A DNA stretch of 64,000 nucleotides from Ktedonobacteria bacterium brp13 (GCA_015099395.1 AP024096.1:6799485-6863484); one strand, 5' to 3'. Shown: positions 1 to 9,393, counted from the stretch's first letter. The notes: generated by a model from the letters alone, not told the origin. Made by a program: numbers and translations.

Positions 1-19
1 GGTTGCTCGTATGTTCTTC

Positions 20-811
20 CTATACTGTTTTGGTGCCGATCATGAGGGCACAGGGCAGATCGAAGACGAAGATGCCGTCTTGCTGCTGAATATTGAGACA
101 GGCACGCTGTTCGGGCGTGGCATCCGTGAAGATCTGGAGGATGCGTTGGACGTTGGCTTCGGGTGTGCGGATGCGCTTGGTCCAGCTGGGAACGTCCATG
201 TGGATGGTCCAGGCGCGGGTTTCCTGTGCAGTGATGCCGACCGTTTTGAGGAGCTCAATCCACTGCGAGACGCTGTTGTTGCGGACATGTGAGGGATCGC
301 GCAGGACTTCGATCTCGTTGACGAAGGCATCCAACGCTGACTCTTCTGGAGCGATGGTATCGACGAAGATAAGCTTGCCACCAGGTTTGAGGACACGAGC
401 CCATTCACGTAGCGCCTGGGGGGCGTCGACAAAGTGGTGGGCTGCTTTACGACAGGCGACGACGTCGACGCTGCTATCCTCCAGGGGGAGTGCGTGGGCA
501 TCACCTTCGATGAAGCGCATATTAGTGACATGGCGCTCCCTGGCAAGCTGTTGCGCAGCCTCTAGCATTGGACGTGTGAAGTCGAGTGCGATAACCTCGC
601 GAACGTGCGAAGCTAGCGCCAGAGCGGTATGACCTGTGCCGGTTGCGACATCAACCACGATCTCATCACCCTGGAGCCCTGCATCCTCGATAAGCCATTT
701 GAGATCAGGGCCATCTGCATGTACGGAGCTCGTGATGTAATTCTGTGCCGCTGCACCAAAGCTGTTCTGAATGAGTTGATTCTGTGCGTTCTCGGCGCTC
801 TTTTGAGTCAT
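20..811 (-). CDS. Class I SAM-dependent methyltransferase
   Basis: A Methyltransf_11-type enzyme of 263 residues that should transfer a methyl group from S-adenosylmethionine to a small molecule, in the cytosol. The SAM-binding glycine loop VDVATGTGHTAL lies near residues 52-63, the acidic end of beta2 (VIALDFT) follows, and the motif-III region (KPGGKLIFVDT) is near residue 140. The start is taken at the ATG at 811, preceded by AAGGAAAG on the minus strand, and not at an in-frame start 8 codons upstream. It is transcribed away from a LysR gene with about 127 bases between them, the usual arrangement of a LysR regulator and its target. The substrate cannot be told; UbiE/MenG-like enzymes have the same fold. 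Confidence 0.85.
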   Translation of the reverse strand: MTQKSAENAQNQLIQNSFGAAAQNYITSSVHADGPDLKWLIEDAGLQGDEIVVDVATGTGHTALALASHVREVIALDFTRPMLEAAQQLARERHVTNMRFIEGDAHALPLEDSSVDVVACRKAAHHFVDAPQALREWARVLKPGGKLIFVDTIAPEESALDAFVNEIEVLRDPSHVRNNSVSQWIELLKTVGITAQETRAWTIHMDVPSWTKRIRTPEANVQRILQIFTDATPEQRACLNIQQQDGIFVFDLPCALMIGTKTV

Positions 812-938
812 GTTTCTTTCCTTCTTTGCGAGCAAAACGTTCTATAAAAGAAGTATAATAGGCTGGCGGTGATATGTCTAATGCTTTTTTCTCTACAAGT
901 TGATAACCAGACGGCATCATAGCGTGAGGAGATCAGGA
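812..938. promoter_or_regulatory. Divergent promoter region, methyltransferase/LysR
   Basis: This 127-base gap separates two divergent genes and must carry both start regions. It is AT-rich around 842-862. By analogy with LysR systems it probably carries the binding site by which the regulator controls itself and the methyltransferase gene. No clear palindromic operator was picked out by eye. Confidence 0.4.
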
Positions 939-1874
939 ATGGAACTACGGCAATTGAGCTATTTTTTGGCGGCGGCTCAGACACAGAACTTCCGTAAGGC
1001 GGCTGATCTTTGTCTGGTGACGCAGCCTGCGTTGAGTCGGCAGATAGCGGCACTTGAGCAGGAGCTGGGAACATTGCTCTTCATGCGAGAGAAGCAGCAT
1101 GTGCGGCTGACGCCTGCTGGACAGGCTTTCGCGGTTTATGCGCGGCAGGCGACGGATCTGCTGCAACAGGGCGAGCATGAGCTCCTACGCTGGCAGGAGG
1201 GACAGAGTGGTGTCGTCCATATCGGCTGCAATCCATCGCTGGCAGCGGTCCTCTTGCCGCCTTTGCTGGCCGCATTTCGTGAGCATTATCCTGCCATCCA
1301 GTTGATCGTCAATGTTGCGCATAGTGATGAGGTGATGGGACTACTGGAGCAGGGCGAGGTTGATCTGGGGTTGACCTATGATCCGGCGGTGCGTTCGGAG
1401 ATTGTGGTCACCAAAGAGCTCTTTCGTCAACCGCTACGGCTCATGGCCCCCTGTCGGCATGCATTGACAGAGCTTGCACCGGCTGAACTGACGCTGGCCC
1501 GTATCGTAGAAGAGCCATTGATCTTGCTGGACAAGGCTGCCCGACTACGTAAGGTGCTCGATCGTTTATTTTTGCAACGTGGCCTGACGGTACGACCTGT
1601 GATTGAGATCGCTTCAGATGTGGCGCTCAAAGAACTGGTACGGCGTGGTGCGGGTGTAACATTGATCCCACCAGCTCTGCTCTGGCGCTCGCAGCCTTTC
1701 TATACCTCTGATGCCGATGACACTATCGCCCTCTTACCCATTGCTGATGTCACAGAGACCTTTATCTTTGCTCTGCTCTATCGTCGTATCGGTCAGCTCA
1801 GCATGCCGGCACGCCACTTTATCAACATGGTTGTGCAGATGAGCGATAAGACAGTTAAAGAGGCGGATCAATAG
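939..1874 (+). CDS. LysR-family transcriptional regulator
   Basis: A 311-residue regulator of normal LysR length. Residues 1-60 are the winged helix-turn-helix (MELRQLSYFLAAAQ, then FRKAADLCLVTQPALSRQI). Residues 90-300 are the periplasmic-binding-protein-like effector domain. The start is the ATG at 939, with GAGGAGATCAGG just upstream; an upstream in-frame ATG at 900 would add 13 residues that do not belong to the family. It is divergent from the methyltransferase gene and probably regulates it in response to an unknown small effector. The family is certain, the effector is not. Confidence 0.92.
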   Translation: MELRQLSYFLAAAQTQNFRKAADLCLVTQPALSRQIAALEQELGTLLFMREKQHVRLTPAGQAFAVYARQATDLLQQGEHELLRWQEGQSGVVHIGCNPSLAAVLLPPLLAAFREHYPAIQLIVNVAHSDEVMGLLEQGEVDLGLTYDPAVRSEIVVTKELFRQPLRLMAPCRHALTELAPAELTLARIVEEPLILLDKAARLRKVLDRLFLQRGLTVRPVIEIASDVALKELVRRGAGVTLIPPALLWRSQPFYTSDADDTIALLPIADVTETFIFALLYRRIGQLSMPARHFINMVVQMSDKTVKEADQ

Positions 1875-1992
1875 AATGTCATGTGTATCCACATGGTCTA
1901 AAGGATTGCTCTGAGCTAAATACAGAATATATAATGGGATTATAGTTGAGTGATGTTTAGCATATTTTTTTGATATTCAGTCCTGAATAGTT

Positions 1993-2048
1993 AGATCTAG
2001 CCATTCAGATCTAGCCATTCAGATCTGGGAATTCAGCTCTGGACATGC
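1993..2048 (+). repeat. 14-bp tandem repeat, four units
   Basis: Four consecutive 14-base units can be read: AGATCTAGCCATTC twice exactly, then AGATCTGGGAATTC, then AGCTCTGGACATGC. The last unit contains the most upstream ATG of the next gene, which argues that the real start of that gene is further down. Function is unknown; it may be replication slippage or clustered protein-binding sites. Confidence 0.8.
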
Positions 2049-2083
2049 TGGATGGCTCCAGAAGTAAGGTTCTTCAACGTTTT

Positions 2084-2764
2084 ATGAACAACCAGATATT
2101 AGCAAACACAACATTTTTTGTACTCGGTCTCGTCTGTTTTATTATAGCAATACGTGCATTTTACATGTATGCGCTCACGAAAAGTGATTTTATCTTTGTC
2201 ATTGGCTTATCGATGGCTGACATCGGCATTTCAGTTATCGTTGGTTATATGCAGGACTCTCACGTCGTTTCGTGGAATGCGCATCTATCGTGGTATATCG
2301 GTACCATTTTAGGCGTACTATTTTTAGTCTTAGGGTCCTGGGTCAATTCCTATCAAAAAATAGCCGCTCTCAAACGCTGGCTCATTATTCTGACAGCGCT
2401 CTATTTCGTACAGACATTGCTCACCCCTTTCGTACCACAGTTTTCTAATCCATATGAGCCAGCCGTCCTCAATGTCATACGTACATCGATCGCGCTCGTT
2501 GGTTCGGTCCGCTACTTACTCCTTTATTTATCAAAACGGACACGTTTTACATTGTTCATGTGTATCGCATTCTTTTTGATTGGTGCAGGATTTGGTGTAC
2601 TGACACCGGATCTATTTAATAGTAGCATGGTGAATTTCCTTACATTAGGCTATAGCCTGCGTATTGTCGGGTATAGTGTACTGTTGACGGCCTACTCATT
2701 GCCGAAAGAACAAGCAGCCGGACAAGTAAAGCCTGCGAGGCCAATGAGCGAAAAAGCATACTAA
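2084..2764 (+). CDS. Multi-pass membrane protein of unknown function
   Basis: I do not recognise this protein. From the ATG at 2084 it has 226 residues, with about six or seven hydrophobic segments from residue 7 onward and a short positively charged cytosolic tail. An ATG at 2045 would add 13 residues but lies inside a tandem repeat, so 2084 is preferred; a weak AAGTAAGG stands about 13 bases upstream. The gene is AT-richer than its neighbours. It stands alone between the LysR gene and the antiporter, and is followed at once by copy A of a dispersed palindromic repeat, which may end its transcript. Confidence 0.7.
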   Translation: MNNQILANTTFFVLGLVCFIIAIRAFYMYALTKSDFIFVIGLSMADIGISVIVGYMQDSHVVSWNAHLSWYIGTILGVLFLVLGSWVNSYQKIAALKRWLIILTALYFVQTLLTPFVPQFSNPYEPAVLNVIRTSIALVGSVRYLLLYLSKRTRFTLFMCIAFFLIGAGFGVLTPDLFNSSMVNFLTLGYSLRIVGYSVLLTAYSLPKEQAAGQVKPARPMSEKAY

Positions 2765-2838
2765 GATCTTATTCCGAACACCAACGCGACTGGCGTCGCT
2801 AGTGCTCGCACACGCAAGTTTTCGGATCAGTAGTAAGG
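2764..2838 (-). repeat. Dispersed three-way-junction repeat, copy A
   Basis: Read on the minus strand this matches copies at 33478-33549 and 44541-44610 over about 70 bases. The outer arms are TCCGAAAAC (2818-2826 complement) and GTGTTCGGA (2773-2781 complement), with one mismatch. Inside are GTGC-GA-GCAC and GCGAC-GCCA-GTCGC. It lies directly after the stop codon of the membrane protein gene. Confidence 0.85.
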
Positions 2839-3052
2839 CTTTTCTCGTGAATACTTGATGTGACAATGGGGAAGTGCCTTAACTACAGCATGCATAAGAC
2901 TCTAGCGGCTGGTATGGATAGTGAGGATAGCGCGGATGGCGACTAAATAACCAGGTTGAGCGTGGTTAGGGAGAGGGGTATATCTTTGTCTGTTTCCTCT
3001 CAATGTGAATGTACCACTTTGTGAATGTACCACCTTGAAGGAATAGCTGACG

Positions 3053-4666
3053 ATGAGCATAACAAACCTGGTGATTATAGTCATGGCGCTACTGGTTGCT
3101 GTGATTGTGTTGGTGACAGTCGCGGATCGCTTGCATATTCCATATCCGATCTTTCTGGTGGTGGGTGGGCTGGTCTTGAGTTTTATTCCATTTATCCCTA
3201 ATGTCCATCTGACGCAGGCTGTCGTCTTTATCCTTTTTGTGCCTCCGCTCCTGCTATGGGAGGCGATCAATATCTCGTTGCGGGGGCTGTGGGCGAACTT
3301 CAAGTCGATTGTGGTGCTCGTGTTTGGTCTGGTGATTACGACGACGCTGCTGGTTGGTGTCATTGGGCATGTCGTCATCGGGCTTACATGGACTGAGGCC
3401 TTTGTGCTGGGAGCGGTTGTCTCTCCAACGGATGCGGTCGCTGCCAATGCTATCGCGCAGCGCTTGAAACTGCCAGGGCGTATCATCACGATCCTGGAGG
3501 GCGAGAGTCTCTTCAATGACGCGACCGGACTGGTCTTATTTACGGTAGCGCTGTCAACACTGAACGGTGAAGCGTTATCGCCGCTACATATAGGTCTACA
3601 ATTTGTCTTTATCAGTATTGGAGGGATTGGGATTGGCCTGGTCATCGGGTTTATCGTCAATTTCATCCGGAACCTGGTACTGGACGATGCGACACTTGAA
3701 AACACCTTACTCCTGCTCACCAGCTTTGCGGTTTACCTGATCGCTCAGGAGGTAGGGACCTCTGGTATTCTGGCTGTCGTGGCGGCTGGCCTGGTGCTGG
3801 GCAGTGATCGTCTCTTGCTTTCCTCTTCGTATACCCGTTTGCAGACGGAGCAGTTCTGGAGTGTCATCGTCTTTATTCTGAATAGCCTGCTCTTCATTCT
3901 GGTCGGTTTACAGTTATATGATATTAACAAAGCTGTGATTCAGCTTTATTCACCTGCAACATTGTTCTGGTATGCTTTTGCGATAGTGATGACTGTTATT
4001 GTGTTGCGTCTGGTCTGGTGTTTGCTTGTCTTCTATCTGCCTCTGAGACTCTTTCGTAAGGGCAGAGCAGACCTTCCATCGTTCGGAAGTGTGCTCATCG
4101 TCGGTTGGTCGGGTATGCGTGGAGGCATCTCGCTGGCGGCTGTATTAGCATTACCCGCGAACTTTCCTTCAGCGAGCCTGGTCATCTTTCTCGTGTATTG
4201 TGTCATCCTGGTGACGTTGATTGTGCAGGGATTGAGCTTGCCATGGTTGATCAAGAAGCTGCATCTCTCCAACGAAGACGTCATGGAGGTCATGGAGATG
4301 AAGGCGCGGCTAGCGATGGCGCGGGCAGCCGTGCATGCGCTTGATGATATCCTGGAGCAGGAAGAGTTGCCAGCACCGACGCTTGAAAGCTTGCGGACCC
4401 AATATTCTCGCTTAAGCCATCTATTAGCGGAGCGCTTGAAGCAAGATGAACTGGATAAGGATCAAAGACAGAACATCCATCGGCGCGTAGCAAGTATAGG
4501 GCACGCCCAGCGGGAGATGGTCGAAGTAGAGCGGCAAGCGCTGGAAGACCTGTTCAGGCGGCACGAGATCCCCGAAGAGATTGCCCGTCGCCTCAACCAC
4601 GAACTTGACCTGAATGAAGTTCTGGTCCTCTCACGACAGGGCAAGGGCAAGGGCAAGGGCAAGTAG
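3053..4666 (+). CDS. CPA1-family Na+/H+ antiporter
   Basis: A 537-residue cation/proton antiporter of the plasma membrane that should exchange Na+ (or K+) for protons and help control internal pH and salt. About twelve membrane segments fill residues 1-400. Family motifs are SPTDAVA at 124-130 and ESLFND at 151-156, whose Asn-Asp pair is the ion-binding site in CPA1 proteins. Residues 405-537 form a charged, probably helical cytosolic tail ending in a run of alternating Gly-Lys, encoded by a GGCAAG hexamer repeat at 4639-4664. The start ATG follows AAGGAATAGC. It is a single gene. Confidence 0.9.
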   Translation: MSITNLVIIVMALLVAVIVLVTVADRLHIPYPIFLVVGGLVLSFIPFIPNVHLTQAVVFILFVPPLLLWEAINISLRGLWANFKSIVVLVFGLVITTTLLVGVIGHVVIGLTWTEAFVLGAVVSPTDAVAANAIAQRLKLPGRIITILEGESLFNDATGLVLFTVALSTLNGEALSPLHIGLQFVFISIGGIGIGLVIGFIVNFIRNLVLDDATLENTLLLLTSFAVYLIAQEVGTSGILAVVAAGLVLGSDRLLLSSSYTRLQTEQFWSVIVFILNSLLFILVGLQLYDINKAVIQLYSPATLFWYAFAIVMTVIVLRLVWCLLVFYLPLRLFRKGRADLPSFGSVLIVGWSGMRGGISLAAVLALPANFPSASLVIFLVYCVILVTLIVQGLSLPWLIKKLHLSNEDVMEVMEMKARLAMARAAVHALDDILEQEELPAPTLESLRTQYSRLSHLLAERLKQDELDKDQRQNIHRRVASIGHAQREMVEVERQALEDLFRRHEIPEEIARRLNHELDLNEVLVLSRQGKGKGKGK

Positions 4667-4847
4667 AGCCGTGTTCCCCTTATGCTGCCTATTGTCTTCT
4701 ACTTATAGGCGCATGGCTGTGTATAGAAATAACGTAAGAGGCAGCCGGTATGCGGTTTGCATAGCCTGCTGCCTGATCTATGTACACAGGATGTTTGTGC
4801 ACAAATAGATTATATAGTTGTGTTTTACAAAAAACAGAATATGCGTA

Positions 4848-5186
4848 CTAGTAGCGAGGACCACGATCGTTGCGGCCGCCACCTGGACGTCTATCACGGC
4901 TCTGGTAGCCTCCGCGACCGCCACCGCCGTTGCCTCCGCCCATGGGACGTTCACGAGCTTCATTTACTGTGATGGTGCGATTACCGAGTGAGGTGCCGTT
5001 GAGACGGTCGATTGCGCTGCGTGCAGCGTCGTCGTCGGTCATCTCGACAAAGCCAAAGCCCTTGCTACGACCGGTATCGCGATCAGTGATAACGGTCGCG
5101 AAAGAAACTTCTCCAACCTGCTCAAAGAGCTCGGTTAGTTCTTGTTGGGTAGTCTGATAGGGCAGGCCCCCGACGTAGAGTCTCAT
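4848..5186 (-). CDS. RRM-type glycine-rich RNA-binding protein
   Basis: A small (112-residue) single-domain RNA-binding protein like those of cyanobacteria and Chloroflexota, where they are often linked to cold or stress. Residues 1-80 are one RNA-recognition motif: RNP2 is LYVGGL near residue 2 and RNP1 is KGFGFVEM near residue 42. The tail is a Gly/Arg-rich stretch with GGGGRGG and RPGGGRN. The start is the ATG at 5186, because AGGAG lies about 10 bases upstream and the protein then begins, as expected, with RNP2; an upstream in-frame start would add 25 unrelated residues. It is monocistronic. Confidence 0.93.
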   Translation of the reverse strand: MRLYVGGLPYQTTQQELTELFEQVGEVSFATVITDRDTGRSKGFGFVEMTDDDAARSAIDRLNGTSLGNRTITVNEARERPMGGGNGGGGRGGYQSRDRRPGGGRNDRGPRY

Positions 5187-5654
5187 CTTAAAACGCTCCT
5201 GTGTTGACATCACTAAATGTATTGACGCTCGTAGAAACCACTTCTCACAGAAGCGTAACAATGCTTTTTGATGTCATATGACCATTGTAACACACCAGGG
5301 GCATTCTGTATTCTTGTGTTTTGTGGTAACTCATGATTTCTCATTGTAAGTTAAGCATCTTTTATGAAGGGGTCAAAAGAATCGATGTCGGTAACCTTTT
5401 TCTGTGCTATTGTGATAGTAGAGATCTGTTTGACTATGAGGATAGTTGGGATATATTCATAACTATCTTCAGAGTTGTGTGACACTCATATGTTGTTGGG
5501 TTGCGACCTGAGTAATGATGAGTTATAGTCAATGTGGTATCTTGCCCTGAATTATGCGAGCAATTAAGCGAAATTATTTCGTAGTATATAGAGTGGCGCT
5601 ATGTATCTGGAAGAACTGTGAACGTTGATACATAGCATTTCTAGAGAGGTTTTT
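5187..5654. other. 468-bp intergenic region, no gene seen
   Basis: This AT-rich gap lies between divergently transcribed genes and presumably holds both promoters and a 5' leader for the RRM gene. No RNA structure, repeat or small gene could be supported by eye. Confidence 0.5.
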
Positions 5655-7547
5655 ATGGCTTTCGGAGTGACATGGAACGGTCGGCTAGCCTTAGATCGTC
5701 CATTGGATAGTGAACACAATGCGTATCTGCAAGCGTTTCACCTGGTGCATAGGACTCGTGTTGATGCGGCACAGCTTGCGCTACGACCAGATATACTACG
5801 GACGGCAGTTGGTCTGCCAGTGGGCCCTGAGGGAGCGTACTACGTCGGTTCTGAACCAGGGTTTGATGATCCCGCGAATGCTTTATCGCTTGACGAGCAT
5901 GAGCCACCGGTTGGACAGCCAAGTGTGCTCTGTCCATGGATGCCGACCGAGGATGGTCAGGTGTTAATTTTGGATGAGACGCATGACTGCGTCCGTATCG
6001 TAGAGTGGTTGCACTATATATTGGAGCATTTTCTGGTCCCCTGGGGTTATGTGCTGAACGGAAATATGCTGCTGGAAGCGAAGATTGAAGATGACCTCGA
6101 TCGTGTGACTATTACCGTCGAGGATAACAGTGTGCATGTTGCTACACAGCAGCCGGATGGCACGTTTGGCGGTCCGGTCCATGCTGATATTTATTGTGTG
6201 CACAAAGATGCTCCTCAGACGAAACATATCTGTACGCATCTGGTTGGGAAATTGACGGTCCCTTTCTGCCGCTGGTTTATTGAAGCTGGCCGTCTCGACA
6301 AACTCAATGGAGCACGACCGGATGAGCAGTTTGAATGTGTCCTGGTCTGTCCTGCCTGCTACCAGCACCTGGAGCATGGTGAGACCGAGATCGATCTGCG
6401 CAAGGTCTGTCGTGGCTGTTATACAGAGATCGAGAACTGGGGTTATTTTGATGGTTTTATCAGTACGATTGCGGTCCGCGAACGGGATGCTGGTTTGCAT
6501 CTGGCGTTGAAGACGGTTCAGGTCCCCTGGCAGCAGCATGCTCGTATTCTGGTGATGCAGCCGCTGACGATCTCTCGTGAGAGTGAGTGGATCGCGATTC
6601 TGGCGGATGGTGAGGTTGTGCGTCTGAACCTGACAACGTGTTCGGTCACCTCGCTGCTGCACCTGCCATCATCGGATCTCCGGCTGGATCAGCGCCTGCG
6701 CCTGCGTATCTCGCCGGATGGAGAATGTGCGGCGCTGGTCAACGTCCTTGGTCGCTATGGCTTTGTACTCGACCTTAAGGCGCAACGCGTCACCAGGAAG
6801 TTAGAGCGCGACGACTATCACTCCGATGTTTCGAACTTCCCGCTAGCATTCTTTGTCATGGATGACCGTACTCTGCTCGTGCACGGAACTGAATGGAACC
6901 GGCTAGACATCTCTGATCCTATCACCGGTGAATGCCTGACGCAGCGTCCAAGCGTAGCGTGGACACCAGAGAAGCCTCCGCAGCACTACCTGGACTACTT
7001 CCATGCTGGCCTGATAGTCTCACCGAACCAGGAATGGCTGGTCGATGATGGCTGGGTCTGGCAGCCGCATGGGATGCTAGTGGCCTACCGCCTGCGTCGC
7101 TGGTTGCATGAAAATGTCTGGGAGACCGAGGATACAACCTTCGATCATCAGATCTGTGTTCGCGACTACTGGGATCGCGCCCTCTGCTGGATCGACGGCC
7201 ACACGCTCGCCGTCTGGGGCTATGGCGACGGAGAAGAATGGCTACTACCGGCTGTCCGTATTTTTGACGTCGAGACCACTGCTGAACTGCGCTGGTTCCT
7301 GGGTCCATCGGGTGTCCTCGTCTTTGACAACTATCTCTACTCCTTCTCAGCTGACGACCCGCTCGCTGTCTGGGATGTCGAGACCGGAGAACGTCTGCTG
7401 CACATTCCTGACTTCAGCCCCTCGCACTATCACCCCGGCGTAGGCCATTTCCTACGTATAGGCGAGAGCGGCACATTTGTTGTCGGACAGTTGAATGCAG
7501 ACCCAAAAAATGGACATTCAAAAATGGCGATCGGAGCTATGATCTAG
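5655..7547 (+). CDS. Chimeric protein: N-terminal domain, zinc ribbon, probable beta-propeller
   Basis: A 630-residue cytosolic protein without signal peptide or membrane segment. Residues 1-170 resemble a domain I recall from actinobacterial hypothetical proteins, with the pattern CPWMPTEDGQ, then EWLHYILEHFL and PWGYVLNGN. Near residues 230-265 is a Cys4 zinc ribbon (CPAC and CRGC). Residues 290-620 show repeated WD/PQQ-like beta strands (LRISPDGECAALV, VWDVETGERLL) typical of a propeller. The start is the ATG at 5655, after GAGAGG; an ATG at 5625 would add ten residues. It is monocistronic. A scaffold or sensor role is only inferred; no catalytic motif was seen. Confidence 0.75.
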   Translation: MAFGVTWNGRLALDRPLDSEHNAYLQAFHLVHRTRVDAAQLALRPDILRTAVGLPVGPEGAYYVGSEPGFDDPANALSLDEHEPPVGQPSVLCPWMPTEDGQVLILDETHDCVRIVEWLHYILEHFLVPWGYVLNGNMLLEAKIEDDLDRVTITVEDNSVHVATQQPDGTFGGPVHADIYCVHKDAPQTKHICTHLVGKLTVPFCRWFIEAGRLDKLNGARPDEQFECVLVCPACYQHLEHGETEIDLRKVCRGCYTEIENWGYFDGFISTIAVRERDAGLHLALKTVQVPWQQHARILVMQPLTISRESEWIAILADGEVVRLNLTTCSVTSLLHLPSSDLRLDQRLRLRISPDGECAALVNVLGRYGFVLDLKAQRVTRKLERDDYHSDVSNFPLAFFVMDDRTLLVHGTEWNRLDISDPITGECLTQRPSVAWTPEKPPQHYLDYFHAGLIVSPNQEWLVDDGWVWQPHGMLVAYRLRRWLHENVWETEDTTFDHQICVRDYWDRALCWIDGHTLAVWGYGDGEEWLLPAVRIFDVETTAELRWFLGPSGVLVFDNYLYSFSADDPLAVWDVETGERLLHIPDFSPSHYHPGVGHFLRIGESGTFVVGQLNADPKNGHSKMAIGAMI

Positions 7548-8119
7548 CGGTATAGCGGTCTAAAAAGCATATGAGAGAGGCGAAGGTAATATCGTCATTT
7601 TCGCTATGGCGTATGATATCTCTAATACAGTTAAAATTCACCATCACCTGTAGAGATGCAAAAAAACCTGCCTCCCTCTTTGATGGGGAATGTCGCCGCA
7701 GCGACAGGGGGAGTAGATTCTCGAATTACGCTGTAAACCATCCATTACACGTATCTACCACTCTTATAGCTACAGTCTGTAATCAAGGATTGCAGGTGAT
7801 TGCCAACATTCTACTCCCCCCTGCCGCTAAAGCGTTTTTCCCCCCCTCAAAGAGGGAGGCTTTAGCAACATTATCTGTTTTGAAGAGCATTTTGGGCAGG
7901 ATATACAATGAAACCGCCTTCCAGGCCAATGGAGATAGATGGGACGTCATGACAAATGCGTCATGTCACTTGCCAATAACGTTCACTATCGCCTGTATAG
8001 TGCACTTAAGCCCTTGTCCCCCTCTTTGAGGGGGGAGATAGCTTTAGCTATCGGGGGGAGTAAATGTTCGAATAACGTTATAATCTCGAATTAAACGCTC
8101 TCTATCACTTTTGCCTTCC
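7548..8119. repeat. Nest of double-hairpin repeats left of IS630
   Basis: This stretch holds three copies of one element: E1 at about 7642-7735 (plus), E2 at 7805-7865 (minus) and E3 at 7988-8085 (plus). Each has a first hairpin CCCTC-TTT-GAGGG, a second hairpin whose sequence differs but whose pairing is kept (GTCGC/GCGAC in E1, CGCT/AGCG in E2, GATAGC/GCTATC in E3), and a conserved end GGGGGAGTA. Open frames here (for example 7571-8029) run through the repeats and are not convincing genes. Confidence 0.8.
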
Positions 8120-8150
8120 TAGTACAGCTTGGCGGAAATATCGTAGGAGT

Positions 8151-8897
8151 CTAGAGGCGAGACGGTCCTTTGTAGGTCCAGTGAAAAGGACCATTGGAAA
8201 GACGATTGTAATAAGCAATGAATGCCAGGATGCCCTCGCGTAAGTGAGTCAGGGATGTCCAACTGGCACGAGCTAAGAGGCGGCGAACAAGAATACTAAA
8301 CCAGATCTCAATTTGATTGAGCCAAGAACTGTGCCTGGGCGTGTAGACGAAGCGAATGCGATGGCTCGGGTTTGAAAGAAAGGCAGCTCGCGTCGGCATC
8401 GAGGCCAAATGACCACTTTTGCCTTTGATGCCCAGGTCCTCCTGGATGCCGCACTGCTCCGCGACGAGACGAACCAGCGTTTCAGACTGATGCGTGTTGA
8501 GCTGATCGGCGACAAAGACCCAGGCAGCCTCTGGATCAGTCTGAATGGTCTGGGCAATGTGAGCTGCAAAGTCGGCTTCGGTGCGTGTCGGTAAGAGGCT
8601 CGGGGCGATCACTTGACCGGTGGCTACATCCAAATTGGCGATCAGACTCAGGGTGCCATGCCGCTTGTATTCGAATTCCATCCGCTCGACATGACCTGGT
8701 AGCATCGGCAATGAAGGATGCAAACGCTCCAATGCTTGGACTCCTGTCATCTCATCGGTGCTGATCACATGCGTGCCCTGCGCCGCAAGTGCCGGAGTCG
8801 CTTCATAGACTTCGCACACCGTGCAGATCTGTTCCGTCAACTCAGCTGGATCGTCGGGAGGTGGCGTGAGCCAGTAGCGCTTGCGATGAGGCTGCAA
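8151..8897 (-). CDS. IS630 transposase, frame B (DDE catalytic half)
   Basis: The RNase-H-fold catalytic half of the IS630 transposase, which cuts and joins element ends at TA targets. The three acidic residues are visible: the first Asp in ISTDEM (near residue 47), the second in FVADQLNTHQ (near 128) and the Glu in NQIEIWFS (near 200). The open frame reaches upstream to about 8909, just after the slippery run, so the real product is most likely an A-B fusion made by frameshifting; the TTG at 8897 is a poor start. All catalytic residues are present, so this half is intact. Confidence 0.88.
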   Translation of the reverse strand: MQPHRKRYWLTPPPDDPAELTEQICTVCEVYEATPALAAQGTHVISTDEMTGVQALERLHPSLPMLPGHVERMEFEYKRHGTLSLIANLDVATGQVIAPSLLPTRTEADFAAHIAQTIQTDPEAAWVFVADQLNTHQSETLVRLVAEQCGIQEDLGIKGKSGHLASMPTRAAFLSNPSHRIRFVYTPRHSSWLNQIEIWFSILVRRLLARASWTSLTHLREGILAFIAYYNRLSNGPFHWTYKGPSRL

Positions 8898-9393
8898 AAC
8901 GCTCGCCTTTTAAAAAACGTCCCACCGTCCGGGGAGAAATCTGCTTGACGATCCCGCGTTTCACCGCTTCATCAGCCAGTTCACGTGGAGTCCAACTGCT
9001 GACTGGTCGCTGTGATTCCCCTGGTGTTTCACACGCCAGAGCCATGATTTGCATGAACTGCTCGAACGTGAAGGTCTCTGGGGCACCGGGGCGCTGCTCA
9101 TCGGTCAAGAGAACCTCGATGGCTTGACCAAGGAGTTTTGGCTTTGCGGTAGCTTCGATCGCCTCCAAATGGGCTTGCGCCCTGTGCCAGCGATCCCGCC
9201 AACGCCGCACTGTTTCATACCCCATCTGCAAGTGCTGGGCTATTTTGCTATTACTGACCCCCTCGGCTGCTTCCAAAATGATGCGACCTCGTTTCACCAG
9301 TCGTTGGGCATTGGTGCTCCGATGCACCATACGCTCCAACAATTCGTGTTGTAACGAGCTCACATGAAGCTCGTTTGCTTGTGGATGAGGCAT
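8842..9393 (-). CDS. IS630 transposase, frame A (DNA-binding half)
   Basis: A 183-residue N-terminal half of the transposase. It carries an HTH_29-like helix-turn-helix (RIILEAAEGVSNSKIAQHL, then YETVRRWRDRW near residues 50-70) and a second homeodomain-like region ending in GRFLKG. In undivided relatives this last motif continues directly into PHR-RYWL, which here is in another frame. The shift lies in the run CGTTTTTTAAAAGG on the minus strand (8906-8919). Shifting +1 there joins RFLK to the second frame and restores a normal transposase; after the shift point frame A continues only to a short junk tail. Confidence 0.88.
   Translation of the reverse strand: MPHPQANELHVSSLQHELLERMVHRSTNAQRLVKRGRIILEAAEGVSNSKIAQHLQMGYETVRRWRDRWHRAQAHLEAIEATAKPKLLGQAIEVLLTDEQRPGAPETFTFEQFMQIMALACETPGESQRPVSSWTPRELADEAVKRGIVKQISPRTVGRFLKGERFAASSQALLAHATSRRSS

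Noticed and set aside
7571..8029. 152-codon open frame on the plus strand
   Set aside because: It runs through three copies of the double-hairpin repeat and has no ribosome site or family pattern.
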